From Clostridiales bacterium (lineage in GTDB: Bacteria; Bacillota; Clostridia; Christensenellales; Pumilibacteraceae), in the NCBI GenBank assembly GCA_029066805.1, contig JAIEFT010000051.1, positions 1 to 46,754 of the forward strand: 46,754 nucleotides of DNA, read 5' to 3'. The notes beneath the pieces were generated by a model. That model ran no database searches. It had not been told where the DNA came from and was given only the letters and a program-made list of their open reading frames with translations. Within the stretch, counting starts at the first letter, position 1. Each line of letters starts with the position of its first letter. This document shows, piece after piece, positions 24,968-35,492 of the stretch. Made by a program: the position numbers and the translations under genes.

Positions 24968-27196
24968 ATGGGCAAAGTGTATAAAATATCGCCCGTCGCA
25001 ATTGTAGGCGCGGCGGCGCTGCTTGTAGTCACTATCGGCGGCAAGATTTACGGCGTTTCGCCGTTCGGCACGGCTATGTTTTGCGCGCTGTCAGGCAGCT
25101 TTTTTATCGGGTTTATTGCGCCGATATATCTGCTCTGCGAGTTTCTGTTTTCTTTTGAGGTGTGGCGGCTGTACGCAGGCGGCGCGGTCATTTTTGTTAT
25201 GGCTGTGCGGTGGTTGTTGTCGCTTAAGCTTCCCAAGCTCGACCGAGGCACGGCTAAAGCGCTGTTTTCCATGTTTGCAATACTGTTGCACACCGTGCTT
25301 GCGGCGCTTTTTGTACCTATTGCCGACGCGGTTATATCGGGATTTATAGGATGTTTGTTTTATTACTTTTCCGTCAATGTAGCGGCGTGTACGCGTAAGG
25401 CGTTCTCGTTTAAGCTGGGAGTGGTGGAAGCCGCGTCGGTGTGCGTGGTGTTTCTTGTTGCGGGGCTTGCGTTTGGCAGAGCGCGTTACGACGTGTTTAT
25501 AATCGGGCTTGCACCCGCAATGCTTATGATTCTGCTTTTAGGGCTTGTAGGCACAAAAGCCGTGCTGGCGGGCGGGGCAATGATTGCCGTGGGACTGGGT
25601 TATGCGTCGCCCGCACTTGTGCCCGCGTTTGTCATGTGCACACTTACTATCCCCGCTTTTTCGCGCCTTAATAGGTTTGTATACGCGCTTACTGCCATAG
25701 GGGTTTTTGCCGCTACGTCGGTGCTGTTCTTTTCCGATCCGATATCGGTAGGGTGGAACTCGCTAATGCTGGCGGCGGGCGCATTGCTGTTTTGCATTCT
25801 GCCTCGGCGTGCGGTAAAAAAGGTGCGCGACTACTTTGACTACGAGAGTTCGTCGCACATCGCGCTGCGCCATTACGTAAACCGTTGCAAGTACGACGCC
25901 GGCAACCGCATGCTTGCCGTAGCGTCCGTGTTTGACGAGACCGCGCGGCTGATGAGCGTTATGAGCTCGCCTCGCCCGGACTATTCAGGCATGGGTTATT
26001 CATTGAGCGATCGCGTTTGCCCGTACTGCCCCAAAAACTCCGAATGCGACAGAGCCGCACGCGAGCAGGCTTTTACGCTGCTTGCAGAGCGAGCCCAAAG
26101 CGGGCGGGCGATACTGTCCGATCTTCCCGAGTTCTTCACGGCGTCATGCGCACGCGCGGGCGAGGTCATAGCCGAATCGTCGGCAATCACCGACGGCGCG
26201 CGCGAGCGGCTAAAGGAAAAAGAAAGCGAGGATAAAGCCAAGGCGATAGTAACCGAAAGGCTTACGGCAGTAAAGGACGTGCTGGAAGAATTGGGCAGGT
26301 CGGAGGCTTTGCCCGTTGGGTTTGACGCTACCGCCGAAAAGCGGATAATTTTTGAGCTGTGCAGCAGCGGCGTGGAGTGCGCCGACGTGTTTGTCACGCG
26401 CGACGCGGTCACGGCGGTGGTGCGCTCAAGCACAGTCTCGCATGAAAGAATTCGCCGCGCGGTAAGCGTTTGTCTAAAATGCCGTTACGAAGTTGTGGCT
26501 ATAGAAAAAACTCAAGCAGCGGGGTGGAGCGTCGCCACGCTTAAGCGCCGTCCTATGTACGAAGCGGTGTACGCACGCGCGGGCGTGAGTAAAAACAAAA
26601 ACGGCGTGAGCGGCGATAGCTACACATTCAAGCGCATAGGCGACAGATTTCTGGCGGCGCTGCTGGATGGCATGGGCAGCGGCGAGAGCGCGGGCGAAAG
26701 CTCGGGTGCGGCGGTCGAGCTGATAGAATGCTTTTACCGCGCGGGGTTCGATTCCGCCTCGGTCATCGCGGGCGTTAACAGGTTTTTAAAGCTTCCCACC
26801 GCCGAGAACTATTCCGCCGCGGACGTAGCTGTGTGCGACCTCGACACCGCTACTGTCGATATTATCAAAATAGGCGCGCCGCCGTGCTATATCAAGACAA
26901 CGGACACAGTGCTGAAAATAGAGGGCAGCTCTTTGCCTATCGGTGTGCTTGACGAAATGCGCCCGTACATTGTGTCTAAAAAACTCTATCCCGGGCAGAT
27001 GCTGATTCTGGTCACCGACGGCATTGCCGACTGCTTCGACGGCGACGAGCTTCCGTCGTTTATAAACGGCTTGTCTGCGTTTAATCCCGAGTCGGCAGTT
27101 ACCGAAATTGTCAGCCGCGCGTTAAAGCTTTCGGGCGACGTCCCTAAGGACGACATGACCGCGATTGCGTTCAGACTGTACGAAAAGAAAAAGTAA
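24968..27196 (+). CDS. spoIIE: Stage II sporulation protein E-like serine phosphatase
   Basis: 742 aa. About ten membrane helices in residues 1-290 (starting SPVAIVGAAALLVVTIGGK), a central helical region with a CPYCPKNSEC cysteine motif, and a C-terminal PP2C phosphatase (about 540-740) with GVSGDSYTFKRIGD, 'ALLDGMGSGESAGESS' and 'LVTDGIADCF' metal sites. SpoIIE dephosphorylates the anti-sigma-F antagonist SpoIIAA and helps polar septation, so the organism probably sporulates or descends from spore formers. Length is slightly below the Bacillus protein (about 830 aa). Confidence 0.9.
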   Translation: MGKVYKISPVAIVGAAALLVVTIGGKIYGVSPFGTAMFCALSGSFFIGFIAPIYLLCEFLFSFEVWRLYAGGAVIFVMAVRWLLSLKLPKLDRGTAKALFSMFAILLHTVLAALFVPIADAVISGFIGCLFYYFSVNVAACTRKAFSFKLGVVEAASVCVVFLVAGLAFGRARYDVFIIGLAPAMLMILLLGLVGTKAVLAGGAMIAVGLGYASPALVPAFVMCTLTIPAFSRLNRFVYALTAIGVFAATSVLFFSDPISVGWNSLMLAAGALLFCILPRRAVKKVRDYFDYESSSHIALRHYVNRCKYDAGNRMLAVASVFDETARLMSVMSSPRPDYSGMGYSLSDRVCPYCPKNSECDRAAREQAFTLLAERAQSGRAILSDLPEFFTASCARAGEVIAESSAITDGARERLKEKESEDKAKAIVTERLTAVKDVLEELGRSEALPVGFDATAEKRIIFELCSSGVECADVFVTRDAVTAVVRSSTVSHERIRRAVSVCLKCRYEVVAIEKTQAAGWSVATLKRRPMYEAVYARAGVSKNKNGVSGDSYTFKRIGDRFLAALLDGMGSGESAGESSGAAVELIECFYRAGFDSASVIAGVNRFLKLPTAENYSAADVAVCDLDTATVDIIKIGAPPCYIKTTDTVLKIEGSSLPIGVLDEMRPYIVSKKLYPGQMLILVTDGIADCFDGDELPSFINGLSAFNPESAVTEIVSRALKLSGDVPKDDMTAIAFRLYEKKK

Positions 27197-27198
27197 GT

Positions 27199-27233
27199 TC
27201 AATGCAGAATTAATAATGCAGAATGCAGAATCA
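27199..27233. repeat. Intergenic GAATT-box repeat, copy 3
   Basis: TTCAATGCAGAATTAATAAT followed by GCAGAATGCAGAATC, the same family of strings as copies 1, 2 and 4. Confidence 0.4.
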
Positions 27234-27253
27234 AAGCTACAAAGTAAAGCCGA

Positions 27254-27288
27254 TTTTGTCATTCCGAACGCAGTGAGGAATCTCATCC
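27254..27288. repeat. GTCATTC-type dispersed repeat
   Basis: TTTTGTCATTCCGAACGCAG then TGAGGAATCTCATCC. It matches the right arm of the 104-bp element at 23940-24043 in its TTTTGTCATTC and GAATCTC blocks. Confidence 0.5.
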
Positions 27289-27312
27289 TTATTATACTAC
27301 ATGCAATTTCAT

Positions 27313-27341
27313 TTGACATTTTTAGAGTAATGTAATAAACT
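27313..27341 (+). promoter_or_regulatory. typA promoter
   Basis: TTGACA (27313-27318), 17 bp, TAAACT (27336-27341). Leader of about 33 nt; only a weak CAGGT ribosome site precedes ATG 27382. Confidence 0.6.
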
Positions 27342-27381
27342 TATTCCATAATAATAGCAAACTACAGGTCGCTTACTAATT

Positions 27382-29226
<1,845 letters not shown>

Positions 29227-29242
29227 GAAATCTATCCTATTT

Positions 29243-29280
29243 ATAATTCTAATTCTGCATTCTTAATTCTTAATTAATTC
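29243..29280. repeat. Intergenic GAATT-box repeat, copy 4 (inverted)
   Basis: AATTCTAATTCTGCATTCTT then AATTCTTAATTAATTC: the reverse complement of the GAATT strings found in copies 1-3. Confidence 0.45.
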
Positions 29281-29293
29281 AAAGGAGTACATT

Positions 29294-30823
29294 ATGGCAC
29301 AGACAGTTTTGGTAGTGGATTTCGGCGGGCAGTATAACCAGCTGATCGCACGGCGCGTGCGTGAGGCAAATGTTTACTGCGAGCTGATTTCGTTCGAAAA
29401 AATCACCGAGAAGATTGCCGAAACCAATCCTATAGGGCTTGTGTTTACCGGCGGTCCTGCGTCGTTTAACGAACCGGGCGCGCCGCGCATTCCCGCCGAG
29501 GTTTTCTCTATGGGTATTCCCGTGCTCGGCATTTGCTACGGCTGTCAGCTTATTGCAGGCACGCTTGGCGGTGCGGTGGGCGAAGGTCCGCGCGAGTACG
29601 GCAGGCGCACGCTCAAAGTCGAGCAAAATAAGTCCAAGCTGTTCGACGGCGTCAAGGCGCAATCAACGTGTTGGATGAGCCATACAATTTACATAGAAAA
29701 GCTGCCTGCGGGCTTTGCCGTTTCCGCTACTACAGAAACGTGTCCCGTCGCGGCTATGGAAGACCCTGCGCGCAAGCTGTACGGCGTGCAGTTCCACCCG
29801 GAAGTCATGCATACCGACGAGGGCTTTAAGATACTTAAAAACTTCCTATACGGAGTGTGCGGCGCGACCGGCGAGTGGACTATGTCCGGCTACGTCGAGC
29901 GCACCGTCGCCGAGCTCAAAGCCAAAATCGGCGACAAAAAAGTGCTGTGCGCACTGTCCGGCGGCGTCGATTCGGCGGTGGCGGCAACGCTCATTCACCG
30001 CGCGTGCAAAAACCTCACTTGCATTTTTGTAGACCACGGCTTGCTTAGAAAGGGCGAGGCGGAAGAGGTTATTCGCGTGTTCCGCGACGAACAGGGCATG
30101 AACCTTGTCGCGGTTGACGCGGGCGCAAAGTTTTTGGCTAAGCTCGCGGGCGTAACAGAGCCCGAACGCAAGCGCAAGATTATCGGCGAGGAGTTTATCC
30201 GCGTATTCGAAGAGGAAGCCAAAAAGATCGGCGCGGTGGACTACCTTGTTCAGGGCACGATTTATCCCGACGTGATTGAGAGCGGGCTCAACCATTCCGC
30301 CAAGATAAAGAGCCACCACAACGTAGGCGGACTGCCCGACGTGGTAGACTTTAAGGAGCTTGTCGAGCCGCTTAGATTGTTGTTTAAGGACGAGGTGCGA
30401 AGATTAGGCTTCGAGCTCGGCTTGCCCGAATATATAGTAATGCGCCAGCCGTTCCCCGGTCCGGGACTTGCCATACGCGTTATCGGAGACATCACCGAGG
30501 ATAAGCTCAAGATACTTCGCGAGGCAGACTTCATTCTTCGCGACGAAATAGCCAAGAACAAGCTCGACAGAGAGATTTGGCAGTACTTTGCGGCGCTTAC
30601 CAATATTCGCACGGTGGGCGTTATGGGCGACGAGCGCACGTATGACTACACCGTTATAATCCGCGCCGTCACAAGCGTGGACGGCATGACCGCCGACTGG
30701 GCGCGCATTCCGTTTGACGTGCTGCAAACCATTTCCGACCGCATAGTCAACGAGGTCAAGCACGTCAACCGCGTCGCTTACGACATAACGAGCAAGCCGC
30801 CCGCAACTATCGAATTAGAGTAA
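29294..30823 (+). CDS. guaA: GMP synthase (glutamine-hydrolysing)
   Basis: 509 aa. Class I amidotransferase domain (1-190): FTGGPAS, nucleophile C81 in [13 protein letters not shown] with the His/Glu of the triad. Synthetase domain: PP-loop [14 protein letters not shown]; dimerisation domain ends KPPATIELE. Converts XMP to GMP in the cytoplasm. AAAGGAG precedes ATG 29294. A transposon-end-like sequence begins 25 nt after its stop codon, so the gene seems to be the landing site of the Tn7-like element downstream. The coding region itself is intact. Confidence 0.97.
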   Translation: MAQTVLVVDFGGQYNQLIARRVREANVYCELISFEKITEKIAETNPIGLVFTGGPASFNEPGAPRIPAEVFSMGIPVLGICYGCQLIAGTLGGAVGEGPREYGRRTLKVEQNKSKLFDGVKAQSTCWMSHTIYIEKLPAGFAVSATTETCPVAAMEDPARKLYGVQFHPEVMHTDEGFKILKNFLYGVCGATGEWTMSGYVERTVAELKAKIGDKKVLCALSGGVDSAVAATLIHRACKNLTCIFVDHGLLRKGEAEEVIRVFRDEQGMNLVAVDAGAKFLAKLAGVTEPERKRKIIGEEFIRVFEEEAKKIGAVDYLVQGTIYPDVIESGLNHSAKIKSHHNVGGLPDVVDFKELVEPLRLLFKDEVRRLGFELGLPEYIVMRQPFPGPGLAIRVIGDITEDKLKILREADFILRDEIAKNKLDREIWQYFAALTNIRTVGVMGDERTYDYTVIIRAVTSVDGMTADWARIPFDVLQTISDRIVNEVKHVNRVAYDITSKPPATIELE

Positions 30824-30843
30824 ATCCGTAGTGTTTTAGTACA

Positions 30844-31046
30844 AAGCATGTTTTCGTCGGGATAGAGAAATCACTTTCTCATAAAGACTAAAACTTCACA
30901 CGCTATATATAGAGACCTGTATCACAAGATATAGGTCTTTTTTCTTGTTCATATGTGGGTGGGACACTAAATAAGACAATTCTAATAAGGACGGTATATG
31001 CTTGCGTTCGGGAAAGAGATTTTTCTATCCCGACGAAAACACGCTT
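30844..31046. mobile_element. Candidate Tn7-like transposon end / inverted-repeat block
   Basis: Left arm starts AAGCATGTTTTCGTCGGGAT and right arm ends ATCCCGACGAAAACACGCTT; the arms are inverted repeats of about 37 bp with about four mismatches, including the inner AAATC-CTTTC part. The left TGTTTTCG begins at 30849, 25 nt after the guaA stop, matching the offset of Tn7 from glmS. Because the arms face each other 200 bp apart, this may also be a small nonautonomous derivative using the same ends. A terminator lies inside. Confidence 0.6.
30913..30943 (+). terminator. Rho-independent terminator
   Basis: AGACCTGTAT, loop CACAAG, ATATAGGTCT, then TTTTTT. It is the first terminator after guaA but lies within the inverted-repeat block, so it may belong to the inserted element and insulate it from guaA transcription. 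Confidence 0.8.
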
Positions 31047-31118
31047 ATATGCGAACATAGTGAGAATATAAGCAGTTTGAGTGGGAAACGGTAAGAAAAC
31101 TAAGATAATCGCTTATAT
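31042..31118. repeat. Three copies of CGCTTATAT upstream of tnsA
   Basis: CGCTTATAT at 31042-31050 and 31110-31118, and inverted ATATAAGC at 31066-31073. Possible transposase-binding or regulatory sites between the transposon end and tnsA. The gap 31047-31243 has no other gene that I can support. Confidence 0.4.
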
Positions 31119-31243
31119 AGCTCTTTTGGCAAAGAAAATTATAAATTTTGCTTTCCTGAAGCTATTCCCAGTGTTTTCCCCAATGAAAGAGCAATTCGTT
31201 GGGGCAGATTGGGATAGATTGGCAAAACATACTGAGAGGTATT

Positions 31244-31588
31244 ATGTACAGCAAAAACTATAAGGGTAGGTGCGATAAGCGCAAAATTGGCAAGTGTGAA
31301 GATGTGATTCGATGCTACGATGCTATTATGACCGCATATGTCAGTCAACTTGAAAAAGATGATGAGGTGGTGGAGGTAAGGGTAAATGTTCCGCTAGATG
31401 ATTTTCCTCTTGGAGAGTTCACTACTGATTTTGTATGCACTTTGAAGGACGGAAGTATCAAAGTTAGAGAGTGTGTATTTAGAGATAAAGTGTCACATCC
31501 GATTGTCTCAAAGAAGTTAGATGCAAGCCGTGTTTATTGGCTTAAGCGTGGAGTAGAAAACTGGGGGTTGGTCGTAGAGTGCAGATAA
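31244..31588 (+). CDS. tnsA: TnsA-like endonuclease subunit of a Tn7-like transposase
   Basis: 114 aa. The 'GEFTTDFVCTLKDGSIKVREC' core followed by 'KKLDASRVYWLKRGVENWGLVVE' is the TnsA N-terminal nuclease pattern (D in TTDF; YWxxxGxxWGLV end). The catalytic (E/Q)-x-K is not seen: the strand ends R-E-C-V, with Lys a few residues later (FRDK). I recall similar REC-type short TnsA proteins in gut Bacillota, so this may be a variant rather than a dead copy. It lacks the C-terminal TnsC-binding domain of Tn7 TnsA (273 aa). Start at ATG 31244 after GAGAGG. Overlaps tnsB by 10 nt. Confidence 0.75.
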   Translation: MYSKNYKGRCDKRKIGKCEDVIRCYDAIMTAYVSQLEKDDEVVEVRVNVPLDDFPLGEFTTDFVCTLKDGSIKVRECVFRDKVSHPIVSKKLDASRVYWLKRGVENWGLVVECR

Positions 31589-33354
31589 ATGATTTATGCC
31601 GATTTGACGGATCTATTTTCCGTGTGTTGGCTATAGACGAACAATCCGTTTTGGTCATTGATTGTATCAAGAGGCAGATGCCTTCTTGGGTTACTATTCC
31701 TACCGAATACACGCTTTGCACTGAAGAGAAATTACTATCGGAAACCGGCGTTGTTATGGTAACAGATGAAGAGTCATTAAGCCAAGCAGAGAGAAAGACT
31801 GCTCATCAAAGATATACGATGATTGCCCCTGCTCTTATTGTAATCGAAGATATACACGCTAGGTCGGATATGATTAATTTTGTAAGCAAGAAGCATAATG
31901 TTTCCAAACCAACACTGCGTAAGTATCTCTGTTTGTACCTCGCTTTTCAGAACATTTGTATTCTTGCTTCTCAGACCAAATTTAAGGCAGATAAATGCCT
32001 TACGGACGAACAGAAAGTGTTTAGATGGGCGTTGAATAAGTTCTACTACACAAGCCGTAGAAATAGCCTTAAAACTGCTTACACGATGATGCTGAAAGAG
32101 AAGTATTGCGATGAGTTTGGAACACTTTTAGCCGATTACCCACCATTCCATCGCTTCTATTATTTTTACCAAATACACAACAAGGAACGCAATAAAATCA
32201 TATCGCGAGAGGGGGTGTCAAATTATCAGAGGAATCATCGTCCGTTATTGGGAGATGGGGTTAGAGAGTACTTTCCGACTATCGGTTACGGACTTCTAGA
32301 CAGTACCATAACGGATATATACCTCGTGAATGAGAGTGGGCAATTAGTCGGCAGACCTATCCTAACGGTCTGTGTTGATGCTTATAGTTCTCTCTGTATG
32401 GGATATTCTCTCGGGTGGAAGGGCGGAGCTTATTCCGTCGCGCAGATGTTTCAAAATGTTATCGCTGATAAAGTAGAGCATTGCAAAAAGTACGGTATTA
32501 TTATTTCTTCTGATGATTGGAATTGTGCCGCATTACCTGCCACCATCCTAACTGACCGAGGCAAAGAGTATGTCGGAGACACTTTGGAACACCTAACCGA
32601 CTTGGGTGTTACTATAACTAATTTGCCACCATTTAGAGCCGAACTAAAAGGAACGGTAGAAAAGTTTTTTGATATTATTCAGAACCTTTATAAACCTTAT
32701 TTGAAAGGCAAAGGTGTAGTAGATACGGATTATCAAGAGAGGGGCGCTCACGATTATAGGAAAGATGCTTGTCTTACAATAACGGACTTCGAGAAAGTAA
32801 TTCTTCGCTGTATTCTATACTACAATACACAAAGAATTATCGAGAATTTTCCCTATGCTGGTAAAGCGATTAAGCCTTATGCAAATACCATTTGGAATGA
32901 GTTCTACAAGCAAGGCAATATCATATCTGTTAAATCGGATTTGCTCTATAAAACACTTCTTCCGAGGACAGAGGCGAAGTTTACTCGTCATGGCTTAAAG
33001 GTCGGCAGATTGCATTACAAGTGCTTAGGTTTTGTAGAAGAGTATTTGCGAGGTGATAAGGCTGTCGTAGCTTATGAGCCTAATGACTGTTCATATGTGT
33101 TCTTGATGAAAGACAGTGATTACATACGCTTTACACTAATTGAGATGGCTTTTTTGGGCAAGTCGATAGAAGAGGCAGAGGAAATGATAAGGGGACATTC
33201 CGATGTCGTAAATGGTGAAATACGCAATAATACGCAAGCCAAAATAGACTTAGCACATGATATATTAGCTATCGCTAATAGCTGTGTCCAAACTACAAAG
33301 GTTACAGTCAAAGGCGTTAGGAAAACACGACAAAGAGAAGCGAGGAAACCTTAA
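31579..33354 (+). CDS. tnsB: TnsB-like DDE transposase
   Basis: 591 aa. The RNase-H catalytic triad is visible: D267 (TVCVDAYSS), D326 (ILTDRGKEY) and E361 (LKGTVEKFF), with D-E spacing of 35, as in TnsB/TniA/Mu-type enzymes. An N-terminal DNA-binding part (about 60-200) has HTH-like segments, and a Mu-type beta-barrel follows the core. It cuts 3' transposon ends and joins them to target. Start is GTG 31579 inside the tnsA end. Its stop overlaps the tnsC ATG. Confidence 0.92.
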   Translation: MQINDLCRFDGSIFRVLAIDEQSVLVIDCIKRQMPSWVTIPTEYTLCTEEKLLSETGVVMVTDEESLSQAERKTAHQRYTMIAPALIVIEDIHARSDMINFVSKKHNVSKPTLRKYLCLYLAFQNICILASQTKFKADKCLTDEQKVFRWALNKFYYTSRRNSLKTAYTMMLKEKYCDEFGTLLADYPPFHRFYYFYQIHNKERNKIISREGVSNYQRNHRPLLGDGVREYFPTIGYGLLDSTITDIYLVNESGQLVGRPILTVCVDAYSSLCMGYSLGWKGGAYSVAQMFQNVIADKVEHCKKYGIIISSDDWNCAALPATILTDRGKEYVGDTLEHLTDLGVTITNLPPFRAELKGTVEKFFDIIQNLYKPYLKGKGVVDTDYQERGAHDYRKDACLTITDFEKVILRCILYYNTQRIIENFPYAGKAIKPYANTIWNEFYKQGNIISVKSDLLYKTLLPRTEAKFTRHGLKVGRLHYKCLGFVEEYLRGDKAVVAYEPNDCSYVFLMKDSDYIRFTLIEMAFLGKSIEEAEEMIRGHSDVVNGEIRNNTQAKIDLAHDILAIANSCVQTTKVTVKGVRKTRQREARKP

Positions 33355-34583
33355 TGGAATGGAAAGACTACATTGCTCCGATGTATGAAGGCGAAGAACT
33401 TATAAAGAGGTTGGCTGTCCATACCGAATACAATGAATCGATTCGTAGCGCCTCTGTTGCAGAAAGATTGATGGCACTGTCGAGCTTATACGATATGTAT
33501 ATACCAACTGATATGTCTGTGGAAATTTACTATAAGCTCTATCTAGCACTAGTGCATTCATTATCTCGGAAAAGAACATCGAATTCAAATACGCAACTTT
33601 ATGAGAACTATAAAGCAATTAAAGGGTCGCCTTATCACGGAATATTAGGTGGTATTGATTCATTTGTGATTACGGGCGGTAGCGGCATCGGCAAAAGCTC
33701 TGCAATCAGTAGGGCAATATCTGTAATATCAGCAGATAATATAATTGAGATTAAATCACCTTATCAAAAAATCATACCATTCCTAGTGGTACAAACGCCA
33801 TTCGATTGCTCCCTTAAATCACTTCTGTTAGAGATTCTGAGGAAAGTTGATGAAGTGTTGGGCACTAAATACCTATTCAACTCATTACGCACGAGAGCAA
33901 CTACAGACATCTTAATTGGAACGGTTTCAACGGCGGCTATGAATCATATTGGAATTTTGGTGTTGGACGAGATTCAAAATGTAGCCAATTCTAAGAATGG
34001 GAAAAACCTAGTGGGAAGCATTGTGCAGCTGATAAACTCAAGCGGAATAGCTATCGTGTTTGCAGGTACAGCGTCTATTGTTCCATTTATTCAAGCGGAC
34101 TTTATGCTTGCAAGACGACTGATGAATTTGCATTATAATCCTTTGCCGTATAACCAAAAGTTTTACAGCCTATGTAAAATAATTTTCATGTTTCAGTTTA
34201 CAAAAGAGAAAAGCGAGTTGACCGAAGAAATTACAAGTTTGTTGTACAAGTTCTCGCAAGGCAATATATCCGTAATTATTTCGCTGATAGTGGAGGCGCA
34301 AGAATCCGCTATCCAGTGCGGTCAGGAAGCCATTTCCATAGAGACCATACAATCTGCCTACAAGAAGCGTTTGAGGCTTCTGGACGGCTTCCGGTCGTCT
34401 CAGGATAAGCGTTATGATGTTCCAAGCAAAGAAACATTCTTTCTGCCGATTTGCAATGACCCAAATAATGAAAGTGAGCACTTGTTTTCAGACATAGTTG
34501 TGAGAAGCAAAGCAATGAAGGTAGGCATTTTAGAACTTCTTAGACAATATAACATAGCGGTAGAAGAGGTGGATATTGGATGA
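33354..34583 (+). CDS. tnsC: TnsC-like AAA+ transposition regulator
   Basis: 409 aa. Walker A GGSGIGKSS at residues 108-116, Walker B GILVLDEIQNV, sensor-type 'FAGTASIVPF'. It should link the target selector (TniQ) to the transposase by polymerising on DNA in an ATP-dependent way. ATG 33354 overlaps the tnsB TAA; the end overlaps the tniQ start by 4 nt, so all four transposition genes form one coupled operon. Confidence 0.92.
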   Translation: MEWKDYIAPMYEGEELIKRLAVHTEYNESIRSASVAERLMALSSLYDMYIPTDMSVEIYYKLYLALVHSLSRKRTSNSNTQLYENYKAIKGSPYHGILGGIDSFVITGGSGIGKSSAISRAISVISADNIIEIKSPYQKIIPFLVVQTPFDCSLKSLLLEILRKVDEVLGTKYLFNSLRTRATTDILIGTVSTAAMNHIGILVLDEIQNVANSKNGKNLVGSIVQLINSSGIAIVFAGTASIVPFIQADFMLARRLMNLHYNPLPYNQKFYSLCKIIFMFQFTKEKSELTEEITSLLYKFSQGNISVIISLIVEAQESAIQCGQEAISIETIQSAYKKRLRLLDGFRSSQDKRYDVPSKETFFLPICNDPNNESEHLFSDIVVRSKAMKVGILELLRQYNIAVEEVDIG

Positions 34584-35476
34584 TAGGCATTTTACCAAGG
34601 CTTTATGAGGATGAGCTTTTATATAGTTTCTTATCGAGATATGCTGTTACGGTGGCAGGGAATACATATCGCGGCGTATCGGAAGATTTATATACAGACC
34701 CATTGTGTTGTCCGAATATATTACTGTTAAATCATATGAAAGAAGACTTACTAAGCAAGTTAGAACCACAAGCATCTTTGAGAGAAATAGTTTTGAACCA
34801 CACAATGTTTTCATGGTTTTGCAGGTTCGCAAGAAAAGAGAGAAGGGACAAGGCATTTAAGTTAGCTACCGAAATGAACATAAAGAAGCTCTACGATAGT
34901 CTTCCGATACCAAACTACACAGATAGATACAAGGAAAGAAGAACGATTAAGTATTGCCCCGATTGTGCACAAGAACAGAGAACGCAATTTGGTGAAGCGT
35001 ATTTCCAAAGATTCAACCAAATCTTTGAACTTACCCTGTGCCCGATACACCATTGTAAATTACATCGAACAAGCATAGCTATAGATGGAAGAGTAAGCCC
35101 GGCTTTTATAACAGCTGAGATGGTGATACCTAAAGAGAATGAGATAGTCTATTCTGAAAGCGAATTAGGAATTAGAGTAGCAGAATATTTACTGGATGTA
35201 TTAAACCAACCGCTTGATATTGAAAATAAAAGTGATGTAGGGATTTATTTAGATTACAGGCTACGAGATAGAGGCTATGTTAAGAGTAATGGAACGAGGG
35301 ATATGGGAAAATTAACAAATGACTTCAATGCATTCTATGCTGATATTGGCGTTAAGAGAGAATACTGGTTTCTTCAAAAGTTGTTTTCGCATTATGTTTA
35401 TAACGCTTATGAAATATCTTTGATGGGGCTGTTCCTCAACATATCCACAAAAGAGCTATGCGAACATAAACTATAA
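34580..35476 (+). CDS. tniQ: TniQ/TnsD-like target-selection protein
   Basis: 298 aa. N-terminal 'GILPRLYEDELLYSFLSRYA' is the TniQ opening. A zinc motif follows: C126-P-D-C129 and C154-PIHHC-KLH (C-x2-C...C-x2-H). The region after about residue 170 is short compared with Tn7 TnsD (508 aa), whose C-terminal part reads the glmS sequence. As the only selector seen in the window, it is the candidate for recognising the 3' end of guaA. ATG 34580 overlaps the tnsC stop. Confidence 0.88.
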   Translation: MIGILPRLYEDELLYSFLSRYAVTVAGNTYRGVSEDLYTDPLCCPNILLLNHMKEDLLSKLEPQASLREIVLNHTMFSWFCRFARKERRDKAFKLATEMNIKKLYDSLPIPNYTDRYKERRTIKYCPDCAQEQRTQFGEAYFQRFNQIFELTLCPIHHCKLHRTSIAIDGRVSPAFITAEMVIPKENEIVYSESELGIRVAEYLLDVLNQPLDIENKSDVGIYLDYRLRDRGYVKSNGTRDMGKLTNDFNAFYADIGVKREYWFLQKLFSHYVYNAYEISLMGLFLNISTKELCEHKL

Positions 35477-35492
35477 GAATATTTTTTCTTAT
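35473..35492. terminator. Weak bidirectional hairpin between tniQ and the convergent gene
   Basis: ATAAGAA, 6-nt loop TATTTT, TTCTTAT. The stem is A+T only, so termination strength is doubtful, but its placement between convergent genes fits. Confidence 0.35.
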
